A stretch of DNA of 64,000 bases from Lichenibacterium dinghuense (GCF_021730615.1 NZ_JAJLMN010000001.1:4289501-4353500), one strand, 5' to 3'; shown: positions 1 through 8,487, counted from the stretch's first letter. Notes: a model not told the origin generated them from the sequence alone. Numbers and translations: made by a program.

Positions 1-102
1 CGCGATGGTGGCGGACACCCACAGCAGCAGCGGGTCGCCGCTGTGGGCGGCGTGCTCGGCGTGTTCGCGGTGCTCCATCTGCTCGCTGGTCTGATCGTCC
101 AC
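1..102 (-). CDS. Small hypothetical protein, DUF4337-like N-terminus (partial)
   Basis: The gene runs off the left edge, so only its first 34 codons are visible. They start at a GTG at 102-100 and read VDDQTSEQMEHREHAEHAAH, then a Ser-Gly-Asp-Pro turn and what looks like the start of a hydrophobic helix (LLLWVSATIA). A strong GGGAGG ribosome binding site lies 8 nt upstream of the GTG. An in-frame ATG at 78-76 is the alternative start. A His/Glu-rich 'MEHREHAEHAAH' start followed by a membrane segment is what I recall for DUF4337-type small membrane proteins. That match is from memory and is inference. It is divergent from the methyltransferase-like gene at 285. Confidence 0.6.
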   Translation of the reverse strand, partial: MDDQTSEQMEHREHAEHAAHSGDPLLLWVSATIA

Positions 103-284
103 GGCGCTGTCCTCCCGGCTCGGCCGGCTCCCACCTTGAATGGCGGGGCGGCGGGGGGCCAGCCCCGTCGGCCGCCTCGCCCATGCATGGACATCGCGCG
201 CGCCGCTCCTGTATAAGCCGGGGGCGGCCCGTCCGCGGCGCGGAGCGGCCGCGCGGGCCGGTGATCTCAGCGAAGGGCGGGTCC

Positions 285-995
285 ATGCAGGGCGAGGTTG
301 CGGCGACCGAGCAGGTGTTCTCGGCGCAGAGGCGGGCCATGGTGGACGGGCAGATCCGCACCTTCGACGTGACGGACGCCCGCGTGGTCCGCGCCTTCGA
401 CCTCACGCGGCGCGAGCTGTTCCTGCCCGAGGAGCTGCGCGCCTTCAGCTATTCCGACCTGTCCCTCACCCTGAAGTCGCCCGAGACCGGCAAACCGGTC
501 CGCACCCTGATGCAGCCGATGCACCTCGCGCGCCTGCTGCAGGGCGTCGACCCCGCGCCGGACGCGCACGTGCTCGTGGTGGCCGGCGGGGCCGGCTACG
601 CCGCCGCGGTGCTGCTGGAGATGGTGGGCAGCGTCGTGACGCTCGAATCCGACGCGGGGCTGACCGACCTCGCGGCCGATGCCCTGGCGAAGACCTCCGC
701 CGGCCGCGCGGCCGCGGTGACCGGGCCGCTCCACGAGGGCTGCGCGGCCCGCGGCCCCTACGACGCGATCCTGGTGCTCGGCGGCGTCGAGGCCAACCTC
801 GACGGGCTGTTCGCCCAGCTGAAGCCGCGCGGCACGCTGGCGGCCGTGGCGGCGGTGGTGACCAACAACGGCCGCCCCACGGGGCGCGTGACGCTCTACA
901 CCGCGGTCGGCGGCGACGTCAGCGGGCGGGTGATCTTCGACGCCACGGTGCCGGTGCTGAGCGAGTTCAAGGCGAGCGCCGGCTTCGTGTTCTGA
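285..995 (+). CDS. Protein-L-isoaspartate O-methyltransferase-like protein
   Basis: This 236-residue protein resembles the PCMT family members that sit just upstream of tolC in many Hyphomicrobiales. The N-terminus (ARRAMVDGQIRTFDVTD-like, residues ~16-31) matches the typical start of this branch. The Rossmann region at residues ~95-110 reads HVLVVAGGAGYAAAVL, where true PCMTs carry a D/E-x-G-x-G-x-G SAM loop. The first acidic/Gly positions are lost, so SAM binding may be altered. The ATG at 285 is chosen because AAGGGCGG precedes it; in-frame extension to 183 is possible but has no such signal. Whether it repairs isoaspartate is unknown. The conserved link to tolC suggests an envelope or export context. 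Confidence 0.85.
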   Translation: MQGEVAATEQVFSAQRRAMVDGQIRTFDVTDARVVRAFDLTRRELFLPEELRAFSYSDLSLTLKSPETGKPVRTLMQPMHLARLLQGVDPAPDAHVLVVAGGAGYAAAVLLEMVGSVVTLESDAGLTDLAADALAKTSAGRAAAVTGPLHEGCAARGPYDAILVLGGVEANLDGLFAQLKPRGTLAAVAAVVTNNGRPTGRVTLYTAVGGDVSGRVIFDATVPVLSEFKASAGFVF

Positions 996-1396
996 GCGGG
1001 TGCAGGCGCCGGGGCAGGGGCCGCCGGCGCGCAACCCGCGCGCTGGAGCCTGCCGGGCGGGGCGCGGGTCGATGCGGTCCTCCCGGCCGCCCTGGCGTTC
1101 GCCGGGTCTAGGCCCCGATCGGTCGAGATCCGACCCGCCGCGCCGGAAGATTACGCTCGGTCCGCGCGGGTCGAACGACAAACATTAAGATCGGGCCTCG
1201 GTCCGCCCGCCGCTGTGTCGCATTTTTGCGCCAGACTGTGGAATTGTCCGGCCGCAGCGAACCATCCGGGTCCAACGCGAAACGGGCCGGGGTATGATCG
1301 GGACCCGGGCGCATTCGGACGAGGGTCCGCCGGGCGGTTTGACCGCGGCGCGGTTCCGTCCGGCGTAGCGCAGCGTCACCGGCGTCGAGGTCGAAG
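996..1396. other. Intergenic region between PCMT-like gene and tolC
   Basis: No convincing gene lies in these 401 nt. Just after the upstream stop there is a GC-rich inverted repeat (GCGCCGG at 1006-1012 with CCGGCGC at 1024-1030, nested within GCAGGC/GCCTGC arms at 1002-1007 and 1048-1053). It could end transcription but has no T tract. The stretch 1140-1250 is less GC-rich than its surroundings and probably carries the tolC promoter. I cannot place -35/-10 boxes with confidence. Confidence 0.4.
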
Positions 1397-3031
1397 ATGA
1401 GTGGATCCAGCGTCAAAGGCAGCGCCACCCCGGCCCGCGGCTCGGGGCGGCGCGCCGTCCGGTCCGCGCTGGCGCTGATGGGCGCCGCCGCGGCCCTGGC
1501 GGGACCGGCCCGCGCCGAGAACCTGCCGGACGCGCTGTCGAAGGCCTATTTCAACAACCCCAACCTCAACGCCCAGCGCTCCACCACGCGCGCCGCCGAC
1601 GAGAACATCCCGATCGCCAACTCCGGCTACATGCCGCACGTGGCCGTGTCGGGCGACCTCGGCGCCCAGTACCAGGACTATCGGAGCCCCCTCGGCGTCG
1701 CCAGCGGCATCTCGGGGACGTCGGGCATCTCGGGGACCTCCGGGGCTTCCGGAGCCACGGGCTCGACCAGCACGGGCGTGACGGGCTCGACGGGCGCCAG
1801 CGGCGCGCTCGGGACCACGGGCACCACCGGCCTCGCGAGCCGCGCCCTCGCGAGCTCGGCGAGCCGGACGACCGCGTCCGGCTCCACGGGCAACAGCGTC
1901 ACGCAGACCGACCTGTCCGGCACCGTCATCCCCCGCGGCGCGGGCATCACGGTCACGCAGACGCTCTTCGACGGGCTGCGCACGACCAACAACATCCGCT
2001 CGGCGGAATCCAACGTCTTCGCCAGCCGGGAAACGCTGCGCAACGTCGAGCAGAGCGTGCTGCAGAGCGGCGCGCAGAACTACATGGACGTGCTGCGCGA
2101 CACGGCCATCCTCGATCTGCGCAACTCCAACATCAAGGTGCTGGAGGAGCAGCTCCGCCAGACGCAGGACCGCTTCAAGGTCGGCGAGGTGACGCGCACC
2201 GACGTCGCCCAGGCCGAAGCCAGCGTGGCGGGGTCGCGCGCCGACTACTTCGCGGCGCAGTCGCAGCTGCAGAACTCGATCGCCAGCTATCGTCAGGTCA
2301 TCGGCGAGCAGCCGACGCGGCTCGAGCCGGCGCGGCCGCTCGACCGCGGCATCCCGCCCTCGCTCGAGAACGCCATCGCGGTCGCCATGGTGGAGCACCC
2401 GTCGATCCAGGCGGCGCTGCACGGCGTCGACGTGGCGTCGCTGCAGGTCAAGATCGCGGAAGGCGCGCTCTACCCCACCCTGACGCTGAACGGCTCGGCC
2501 CAGCAGCGCTACGACGTCAGCAACGTCGGCGGCTCCAACGCCCTGGTGGCCTCGATCGTGGGCTCGCTGCAGGTGCCGATCTACGAGGGCGGCGCCTCCT
2601 ACGGGCAGATCCGCCAGGCCAAGGAGCAGCTCGGCACGGCCGAGTTCCAGGTGGACGTGTCGCGCGACAACGTCCGCGCCGCCGTGATCTCGGCCTGGGG
2701 CCTGCTGGTGTCCTCCAAGGCCGCCGTGCAGGCCGACCAGGCGCAGGTCAACGCCGCCGAGATCGCGCTCAACGGCACCCGCGAGGAGGCCCGCGTCGGC
2801 CAGCGCACCACGCTCGACGTGCTGAACGCCCAGCAGACGCTGCTGAACGCCCGCGTGCAGCTCGTCGGCGCTCAGCGCGACCGCGTGGTGGCCACCTACG
2901 CCATCCTGGCGTCCTGCGGGCGGCTGTCCGCCTCGGGGCTGAACCTCAAGCTGCAGCCCTACAATCCCACGGTCCACTTCGACCAGGTCAAGGACAAGTG
3001 GTTCGGCCTGCGCACGCCGGACGGGCGCTGA
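1397..3031 (+). CDS. tolC: TolC family outer-membrane channel protein
   Basis: This 544-residue protein is the outer-membrane channel of type I secretion and RND efflux systems. A signal peptide is visible at residues ~20-40, ending in A-R-A before ENLPDALSKAY. Two outer-membrane-efflux repeats follow, with the family pattern NPNLNAQRSTTRAADE, then VTQTLFDGLRT, and in the second repeat QVPIYEGGASYGQIRQAKEQ. The typical TolC-type end (RTTLDVLNAQQTLLNARVQLVGAQRDRVVATYAIL) is present as separate recognisable blocks. The odd part is residues ~101-169, a Gly/Ser/Thr-rich insertion with Gly-X-Y triplets at the place where the family has the first extracellular loop. The start at 1397 gives a normal signal peptide; later ATGs would remove it. 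Confidence 0.95.
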   Translation: MSGSSVKGSATPARGSGRRAVRSALALMGAAAALAGPARAENLPDALSKAYFNNPNLNAQRSTTRAADENIPIANSGYMPHVAVSGDLGAQYQDYRSPLGVASGISGTSGISGTSGASGATGSTSTGVTGSTGASGALGTTGTTGLASRALASSASRTTASGSTGNSVTQTDLSGTVIPRGAGITVTQTLFDGLRTTNNIRSAESNVFASRETLRNVEQSVLQSGAQNYMDVLRDTAILDLRNSNIKVLEEQLRQTQDRFKVGEVTRTDVAQAEASVAGSRADYFAAQSQLQNSIASYRQVIGEQPTRLEPARPLDRGIPPSLENAIAVAMVEHPSIQAALHGVDVASLQVKIAEGALYPTLTLNGSAQQRYDVSNVGGSNALVASIVGSLQVPIYEGGASYGQIRQAKEQLGTAEFQVDVSRDNVRAAVISAWGLLVSSKAAVQADQAQVNAAEIALNGTREEARVGQRTTLDVLNAQQTLLNARVQLVGAQRDRVVATYAILASCGRLSASGLNLKLQPYNPTVHFDQVKDKWFGLRTPDGR

Positions 3032-3134
3032 GCCCGGGTCGACACCGAAGAAGCGGCGCGTAAACCACGCGGCCGGGTTGTCCACGGAACTTAGGCGCGC
3101 GCGGCTTGTTTGCGCAGGCAACCGGACGTATCCG

Positions 3135-3149
3135 TTAAGGACAGGTTTA
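3135..3149. promoter_or_regulatory. Possible CtrA-type half-conserved box upstream of popZ-like gene
   Basis: The sequence is TTAA-N7-TTTA, one base away from the CtrA consensus TTAA-N7-TTAA. It lies 71-85 nt upstream of the DUF2497/PopZ start. A single near-match in a region of otherwise GC-rich sequence is weak evidence. Confidence 0.3.
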
Positions 3150-3219
3150 CGCCGCAATTTTTCGTCGGCGCGGCAGACCTGGATCGAGATCCCGTAAAGC
3201 GTAAGAAGGTCCACAGGAC

Positions 3220-3900
3220 ATGACCGCTGCCAGCGCCAATCCCCCCGAGCCGGCCGAGGGTCGGCCGTCCGAGCCGTCGATGGAGGACATCCTGGCCTCG
3301 ATCCGTCGGATCATCGCCGACGATCAGAACGGCGGCGGCAAGGCTGCGGCGTCCGTCAACGGGGCCCGGCGCCCCGAGCCGGCGGAAGGCGAGCGGACGA
3401 CGGCGGCGCGCGCCCGCACGCCCTACGACGACGTGCTGGACCTCGCCCGGCTGGTGCCCTCGGCGGATCGCGGGCCCGCTCCCGCCGGCCAGGCGGTGGC
3501 GCCGAGGGGACAGGACCCGGGGATCGTGGCTTACCCCGAGGAGGCGCGGGACGAGAGGACGGCCGGCGGCACGTCGAGCCTGCGGGCCCGCCTGCCCGAG
3601 CCGGCGACGCGCGGACAGACGCAGGATAAGGACCACCCCATGCTTGACCATCCCGTTCCAGCCCTGAACGAAGACGCGGAAGGCGAACTGCTGTCGCCGC
3701 CGCTCGGCGAATCCGTGATGTCGGCCTTCGAAACGCTGGCCGCGACCGTGGTGCTGCAGAACACGCCGATGCTCGAGCGCGTGATGCGCGACCTCCTCCG
3801 GCCCATGCTCAAGACGTGGCTCGACGACAACCTCCCGGGGCTGGTGGAGCGCCTGGTCCGGGCCGAGATCGAGCGGGTGGCGCGCGGCAGCCGCGGCTGA
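3220..3900 (+). CDS. PopZ-like polar organizing protein (DUF2497)
   Basis: This 226-residue protein has the three-part build of the DUF2497/PopZ family. The N-terminal helix (SMEDILASIRRIIADDQ, residues 20-36) is the partner-binding segment in the family. A disordered, Pro/Glu/Arg-rich middle runs from ~40 to ~160. The C-terminal helical part (~165-222) contains the characteristic RDLLRPMLKTWLDDNLPGLV block followed by VERLVRAEIERVA. In Caulobacter and relatives such proteins self-assemble at cell poles and anchor ParB and cell-cycle factors. The gene follows tolC, as is common in alphaproteobacteria, though the usual downstream valS is absent. A possible CtrA-type box lies upstream. The family call is firm; a polar role is inferred. 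Confidence 0.88.
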   Translation: MTAASANPPEPAEGRPSEPSMEDILASIRRIIADDQNGGGKAAASVNGARRPEPAEGERTTAARARTPYDDVLDLARLVPSADRGPAPAGQAVAPRGQDPGIVAYPEEARDERTAGGTSSLRARLPEPATRGQTQDKDHPMLDHPVPALNEDAEGELLSPPLGESVMSAFETLAATVVLQNTPMLERVMRDLLRPMLKTWLDDNLPGLVERLVRAEIERVARGSRG

Positions 3901-3934
3901 CCCGCCGATTCGACCGAACGCGACGGTGCAGGAG

Positions 3935-3958
3935 ACGGCCCCCGCCCGCGGGGGCCGT
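3935..3958 (+). terminator. Intrinsic terminator after popZ-like gene
   Basis: A perfect 9-bp GC-rich stem (ACGGCCCCC at 3935-3943 pairs with GGGGGCCGT at 3950-3958) with a 6-nt loop is followed by TT. It lies 35 nt after the popZ-like stop codon. Confidence 0.6.
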
Positions 3959-4382
3959 TTCGCGTTGAAGAACTCTTGAGCATCGCCGTCGGAATCCTGG
4001 CAACGGGCCGCGTGATTGCTTCGGCGTTGCGGATCTACATCGATTCGCGACCTAGACGTTGCAGCCGGGCAACAATCCCACTTCATCCCGATCCGGCCCG
4101 ATGGGTGCAGCTTGGACGCCGCTATTCAGCCATAAACCGACCGCTACTCTCCCCCATCGAGAGTTGATCGCCGCTCCGAAGGCGAGATGAACGGGAGATG
4201 ACCGCCGGGCGACCGTCGCGGCCGTCTCCCGCGTGTCCGGGCCGCGCAGGGCTCCGGCATGACGGTCGAGGGAAACCGGGTTCCATGGGGGCATGCCGCA
4301 GTCTTCTCGGTCGAAGCCGCGTCGCCAAGGGCGCTGCCGCGCGCCGCGGCGCCGAGCGTTCTCGCGGTTGAGCCCCCGATCC
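3959..4382. other. Intergenic region upstream of exoR-like gene
   Basis: About 420 nt without a supported gene. The part 3965-4170 is clearly less GC-rich than the coding sequence, as expected for a promoter region. It contains a small dyad (ACTCTC at 4146-4151, GAGAGT at 4159-4164). Open frames exist on both strands, but none has a ribosome binding site or recognisable product. Confidence 0.4.
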
Positions 4383-5228
4383 ATGTCGCTCGTCCACCGG
4401 ACCGCGGTCCTCCTGGCCCTCGCGCTGCCCTGCTGGGCCCCGGCGGCCTCGGCCTTCGACGGGGCTGACGGCCTCCCGCAGGACGCCAAGGCGTCCGGCG
4501 CCCTGTCCCTGTTCAAGAGCTCGTCCCAGGCCCTCCGGCTCGGCATGGATGGCTACCGCTCGGGCAACTACAAGACCTCGGTCGAAGCCTTCGAATATGC
4601 CGCCGCCAACGGCAACCCGCTCGCGCGCTGGAAGCTCGGGCGCATGTACGCGGCCGGCGACGGCGTCCCGCAGGACGACGACAAGGCTTACCGCTATTAT
4701 TCGCAGATCGTGAACACCTACGACGAGGACGACGGGGACCGCCGCGACCTGTCGGCCGTGTCGGACGCCTTCGTGGCCGTCGGCGTCTACAGCCTCAACG
4801 GCCTGCCGAAGACCGGCGTGAAGGCCGACCCGGAGCGGGCGCTCGAGATGTTCCAGTATGCGGCGCTGAACTTCGGCAACGCCGACGCCCAGTACAACCT
4901 CGCCCGCCTCTACCTCGACGGCGCGGACGGCGCCGTGGCGAAGGACTCCCGGCAGGCCGTGCGCTGGCTGGCCCTGGCGGCCGACAAGGGGCACCTGCAG
5001 GCGCAGGCGCTGCTGGGCCACATGCTGTTCAGCGGCTTCGACGGCATGCCGCCGCAGCGGGCCAGGGGCCTGATGTGGCTCACGATGGCGCGCGACGCGG
5101 CCGTGCTGGGCAAAGACCCGAAGGACGCCTGGATCGTCGACCTCTACGCCAAGACGGCCGCCTCGGCCACCGACAGCGACCGGCAGGTGGCCTCACTGTA
5201 CCTCGACGAGCACCACAAGCGGAACTGA
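4383..5228 (+). CDS. exoR: ExoR-like periplasmic Sel1-repeat regulator
   Basis: The product is 281 residues with a signal peptide (residues ~1-26, cleaved after A-S-A before FDGADGL). Tandem Sel1-like TPR repeats follow, for example LARWKLGRMYAAGDGVPQDD and AQYNLARLYLDG. Length, the mature start with F-D, the 'LFK' segment and repeat arrangement match ExoR of rhizobia. There, ExoR binds the ChvG/ExoS sensor kinase in the periplasm and holds the ChvG-ChvI pathway off, controlling exopolysaccharide, flagella and acid response. The ATG at 4383 is chosen because upstream in-frame ATGs would place an Arg-rich stretch before the signal peptide. No exoS/chvI gene is in the window, so the role is inferred from family. 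Confidence 0.85.
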   Translation: MSLVHRTAVLLALALPCWAPAASAFDGADGLPQDAKASGALSLFKSSSQALRLGMDGYRSGNYKTSVEAFEYAAANGNPLARWKLGRMYAAGDGVPQDDDKAYRYYSQIVNTYDEDDGDRRDLSAVSDAFVAVGVYSLNGLPKTGVKADPERALEMFQYAALNFGNADAQYNLARLYLDGADGAVAKDSRQAVRWLALAADKGHLQAQALLGHMLFSGFDGMPPQRARGLMWLTMARDAAVLGKDPKDAWIVDLYAKTAASATDSDRQVASLYLDEHHKRN

Positions 5229-5258
5229 GCGGGGAGGCGCCGGCGTCTCGCGGCGCGG

Positions 5259-7127
5259 CTATTCGGCCGCCGCCTCGAACAGCGTCGTCAGGGCCAGCCA
5301 CTCGTCCTCCGCGGTCTCCAGCGCCCGGGCGAGCTCCTTGCGCTGGCCCGCGAGCTGCCCGGCCTTGTTCTTGTCCCGCGAATAGGCGTTGGGGTCGACC
5401 AGCGCGGCGTCGATCCGCTCCATCAGCCCCGTGAGCTTGGCGATCCTCTCCTCCAGCGCCGCGATCTGCTTCTTGGTCTGCGCCGCGAGCTTGGCCGGGG
5501 AGGGGGAGCGGTCGGGCGCCGCCTCCTTCTCGGCCTTGGGCTTGCGGGCCGCCGCGGACCCCGAGGCGCGGCTAAGCACCAGCGCCTTGTAGTCGTCCAT
5601 GTCGCCGTCGAAGGCCTTCACGGTGCCGCCGTCCACCAGCCACAGCCGGTCCGCGCAGGCGTCGATCAGGTAGCGGTCGTGGGAGATGATGACGATCGCG
5701 CCCTCGTAGTCGTTGATGGCCTCGATCAGGGCCGCGCGGCTGTCGATGTCGAGGTGGTTGGTGGGCTCGTCGAGGATCAGGAGGTGCGGCCCGTCGAAGG
5801 CCGCGAGCCCCATCATCAGCCGCGCCTTCTCGCCGCCCGACAGCTGCGACACGGGCGTGTCGGCCTTGGTGGCCGGAAAGCCGAGCTGGGCGCACTTGCC
5901 GCGGATGCGGCTCTCCGTGCCGTCCTTCATCCGCGCCGCCACGTAGCCGTAGGGCGTCTGCGCTTCGCCGAGCTCCTCGACCTGGTGCTGGGCGAAGAAG
6001 CCCACAGTCATCTTGGAGGACTTCTTCAGCGAGCCGCCGAGCGTCGCCATGCGGCCCGCCACGAGCTTGGCGAAGGTGGACTTGCCGTTGCCGTTCGAGC
6101 CGAGCAGGCCGATGCGGTCGTCGTTGGAGATGTTGAGGCTGAGCCGGCTCAGCACCGGCCGGTCGTCGTAGCCCGTCGCGGCGCCGTCCATCGCGACGAT
6201 GGGCGGGCTCAGCGGCCGCTCGGGCGAGGGCAGGTGGAAGGGCATGACCTGGCTGTCGACGATGGCCGAGATCGGCTTCATGCGCTCCAGCATCTTGATG
6301 CGCGACTGCGCCTGGCTGGCCTTGGTGGCGGAGGCGCGGAAGCGGTCGACGAAGCTCTGCAGGTGCTTGCGCTGCTCCTCCTGCTTCTTGATGTGCTTGG
6401 CCTGGATGGCCTGCTGCTCGCGGCGCTGCGTCTCGAAGCTGTCGTAGTTGCCCCGCCACAGCGTCAGCTTCGCTTGGTCGAGGTGCAGGATGTGGTCGCA
6501 GACGGCGTCGAGCAGGTCGCGGTCGTGGCTGATGATCAGCACCGTCGCCGGATAGGTGGCGAGGTAGTCGATCAGCCAGAGCGTGCCCTCCATGTCGAGG
6601 TAGTTGGTGGGCTCGTCGAGCAGCAGCAGGTCGGGCCGGGTGAACAGCACCGCCGCCAGCGCGACGCGCATCCGCCAGCCGCCGGAGAACTCGGACAGCG
6701 CGCGGTTCTGCGCGGCCTCGGCGAAGCCGAGGCCCTGCAGGATGGTTGCGGCGCGCGAGGGCGCCGCGTGGGCCTCAATGTCGACAAGGCGGGCGTGCAC
6801 CTCGGCGATGCGGTTGGGGTCCGTCGCGGTGTCGGCCTCGGCGAGCAGCGCCGCGCGCTCGCGGTCCGCGTCGAGCACGAAGTCGATCAGCGTCGTGGGA
6901 CCGCCGGGCGCCTCCTGCTCCACCTGCCCGAGCCGCATGCGGTTGGGGATCTGCAGCGTGCCCGATTCGGGGTGGAGGTCGCCCGCGATCATCCGGAACA
7001 GCGTCGTCTTGCCGGTGCCGTTGCGGCCGACGAAGCCCGTCCGCGCGCCGGTCGGGATCGCAGCCGACGCGTGGTCGAACAGCATGCGCGGCCCGAGCCG
7101 GTAGGTGAGATCGTTGATGTGGAGCAT
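5259..7127 (-). CDS. ABC-F family ATP-binding protein (YheS/Uup-like)
   Basis: This 622-residue protein carries two ABC ATPase domains and no membrane segment, the layout of ABC-F factors. Domain 1 has Walker A GRNGTGKT (residues ~35-42), signature FSGGW (~148-152) and Walker B LLLLDEPTNYLD (~167-178). Domain 2 has GSNGNGKST, QLSGGEKARL and LLILDEPTNHLD. Between them is the charged linker typical of ABC-F proteins, and residues ~555-615 form a C-terminal coiled coil. Members act on the ribosome (translation factors, sometimes antibiotic resistance) rather than as transporters. The start at 7127 (MLHINDLTYRLG) fits the family; a 12-residue upstream extension lacks support. It is divergent from ndk. 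Confidence 0.93.
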   Translation of the reverse strand: MLHINDLTYRLGPRMLFDHASAAIPTGARTGFVGRNGTGKTTLFRMIAGDLHPESGTLQIPNRMRLGQVEQEAPGGPTTLIDFVLDADRERAALLAEADTATDPNRIAEVHARLVDIEAHAAPSRAATILQGLGFAEAAQNRALSEFSGGWRMRVALAAVLFTRPDLLLLDEPTNYLDMEGTLWLIDYLATYPATVLIISHDRDLLDAVCDHILHLDQAKLTLWRGNYDSFETQRREQQAIQAKHIKKQEEQRKHLQSFVDRFRASATKASQAQSRIKMLERMKPISAIVDSQVMPFHLPSPERPLSPPIVAMDGAATGYDDRPVLSRLSLNISNDDRIGLLGSNGNGKSTFAKLVAGRMATLGGSLKKSSKMTVGFFAQHQVEELGEAQTPYGYVAARMKDGTESRIRGKCAQLGFPATKADTPVSQLSGGEKARLMMGLAAFDGPHLLILDEPTNHLDIDSRAALIEAINDYEGAIVIISHDRYLIDACADRLWLVDGGTVKAFDGDMDDYKALVLSRASGSAAARKPKAEKEAAPDRSPSPAKLAAQTKKQIAALEERIAKLTGLMERIDAALVDPNAYSRDKNKAGQLAGQRKELARALETAEDEWLALTTLFEAAAE

Positions 7128-7262
7128 GGCCGGAGATGTGACGCGCGCGGGCCCGCAGCGCAAGGCTCATGCCGGCTCCCCAGCCTTGTGGGGACGGGGG
7201 CGCGCCGGTAAGAGGGGCCGCCCGGGCGCAGCGCCCGCCTTTCAGACCTGAGTGAGCCCACC

Positions 7263-7685
7263 ATGGCCGTCGAGCACACCTTCTCCATCCTCAAGCCGGA
7301 CGTGACCCGCCGCAACCTCACCGGCGCCGTCAACGCCGTGATCGAGAAGGCCGGCCTGCGCATCGTCGCCCAGAAGCGCATCAAGATGAGCCGCGCCCAG
7401 GCCGAGGAGTTCTACGGCGTCCACAAGGAGCGCCCCTTCTTCGGCGAGCTCGTCGAGATGATGACCTCGGCCCCGGTGGTCGTGCAGGTGCTCGAAGGCG
7501 AGAACGCCATCCTGAAGTACCGCGAAGTGATGGGCGCCACGAACCCCGAGAAGGCCGACGCCGGCACGATCCGCAAGGAGTTCGCGCTGTCGATGGGCGA
7601 GAACTCGGCCCACGGCTCGGACGCCCCCGAGACCGCCAAGCAGGAGATCGCGCAGTTCTTCAAGCCGGACGAGATCGTCGGCTGA
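7263..7685 (+). CDS. ndk: Nucleoside diphosphate kinase
   Basis: The 140-residue length is standard for bacterial Ndk, which moves the gamma-phosphate of ATP onto other nucleoside diphosphates through a phosphohistidine. The active-site block [13 protein letters not shown] places the catalytic histidine at residue 117. The N-terminal [10 protein letters not shown]-type motif is present as [15 protein letters not shown]. All family landmarks are intact. The gene stands alone between the divergent ABC-F gene and the convergent purN, with a perfect palindrome 60 nt after its stop. Confidence 0.98.
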   Translation: MAVEHTFSILKPDVTRRNLTGAVNAVIEKAGLRIVAQKRIKMSRAQAEEFYGVHKERPFFGELVEMMTSAPVVVQVLEGENAILKYREVMGATNPEKADAGTIRKEFALSMGENSAHGSDAPETAKQEIAQFFKPDEIVG

Positions 7686-7745
7686 GGCGCATCATCCGGC
7701 CGCACTCCGCAGCCGGACCTCGAGGGCGGAAACTCTGTCCTGACA

Positions 7746-7773
7746 TCGCCGGCGGCTCGCGAGCCGCCGGCGA
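7746..7773. terminator. Perfect 28-bp palindrome between ndk and purN
   Basis: TCGCCGGCGGCTCG is followed directly by its exact reverse complement, so the whole 28 nt is a perfect dyad. It sits between two convergent genes (ndk stop at 7685, purN stop at 7834). It has no T tract on either side. It may be a bidirectional terminator or RNA-stabilising hairpin; function is inferred from position. Confidence 0.5.
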
Positions 7774-7833
7774 ACGCCGAGCGACCTTCGTAGAGGGTCG
7801 ACGATCTCGCGCACGGATCTGCGAGGCCGAAGC

Positions 7834-8487
7834 TCACGCGTCCGCCGCGCCCTCGTCCGTCGGAGCCTGGACCACCCTCTCGCCATCGAGCCGGACCTGG
7901 CCCGACGCCACCAGGGCCAGCGCCCGCGGATAGATCACGTGCTCCTGTTCGAGCACGCGCGCGGCGAGTTTATCCGGCGTGTCGCCGTCGTGCACCGGCA
8001 CGCTCCCCTGCAGGATGGTCGGCCCCCCGTCGAGCTCCGGCAGCACGAAATGCACGGTCGCGCCGTGCAGCTTCACCCCCGCCTCCAGCGCTCGCGCATG
8101 GGTGTCGAGCCCCTTGAAGGCCGGCAGCAAGGCCGGGTGGATGGAGATCATGCGCCCGAGCCAGCGCTCGCAGAACCACGGGCTCACCACCCGCATGAAG
8201 CCCGCGAGGCACACGAACTCGACCCCGTGCCCGGCCAGCACGGCGTCGACGGCGCGGTCGAAGGCCTCGCGGCTCGGGTAGTCGCGGTGGCTCAGGGTCG
8301 CGGTCGCGATCCCCGCGGCCCGGGCTGTCGCGAGGCCGCCGGCCTCGGCCCTGTTCGAGAAGACCAGCACGGCTTCGGCCGGGAAGTCCGGCGCCGCCAT
8401 GGCGCGCAGCAGCGCCTCCATGTTGGAGCCGCGGCCCGAGATCAGGATCGCGGTGCGCCGCCGCGGCCCGCCGGCCCGGCCCGTCAC
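7834..8487 (-). CDS. purN: Phosphoribosylglycinamide formyltransferase
   Basis: PurN transfers the formyl group of 10-formyl-THF to GAR in purine synthesis. The 217 residues carry the substrate loop ISGRGSN (residues ~16-22), the folate loop around LAGFMR (~94-99), the catalytic histidine H117 in IHPALLP, and the ELDGGP motif with the catalytic aspartate. The residue at the position of catalytic Asn106 of the E. coli enzyme is serine here (MISIHP instead of LNIHP), which is unusual. The gene starts with GTG at 8487, and its GTGA overlaps the purM stop by 4 nt, showing tight translational coupling. Confidence 0.95.
   Translation of the reverse strand: MTGRAGGPRRRTAILISGRGSNMEALLRAMAAPDFPAEAVLVFSNRAEAGGLATARAAGIATATLSHRDYPSREAFDRAVDAVLAGHGVEFVCLAGFMRVVSPWFCERWLGRMISIHPALLPAFKGLDTHARALEAGVKLHGATVHFVLPELDGGPTILQGSVPVHDGDTPDKLAARVLEQEHVIYPRALALVASGQVRLDGERVVQAPTDEGAADA

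Noticed and set aside
1376-3214. 612-codon open frame antisense to tolC
   Set aside because: It lies opposite a well-supported gene. High GC removes stop codons on the complementary strand, and the product is a His/Arg/Gly-rich string with no recognisable domain.
5679-7211. 510-codon open frame antisense to the ABC-F gene
   Set aside because: Same cause; composition is Val/Asp/Arg-rich with no motif, and the opposite strand has two complete ABC domains.
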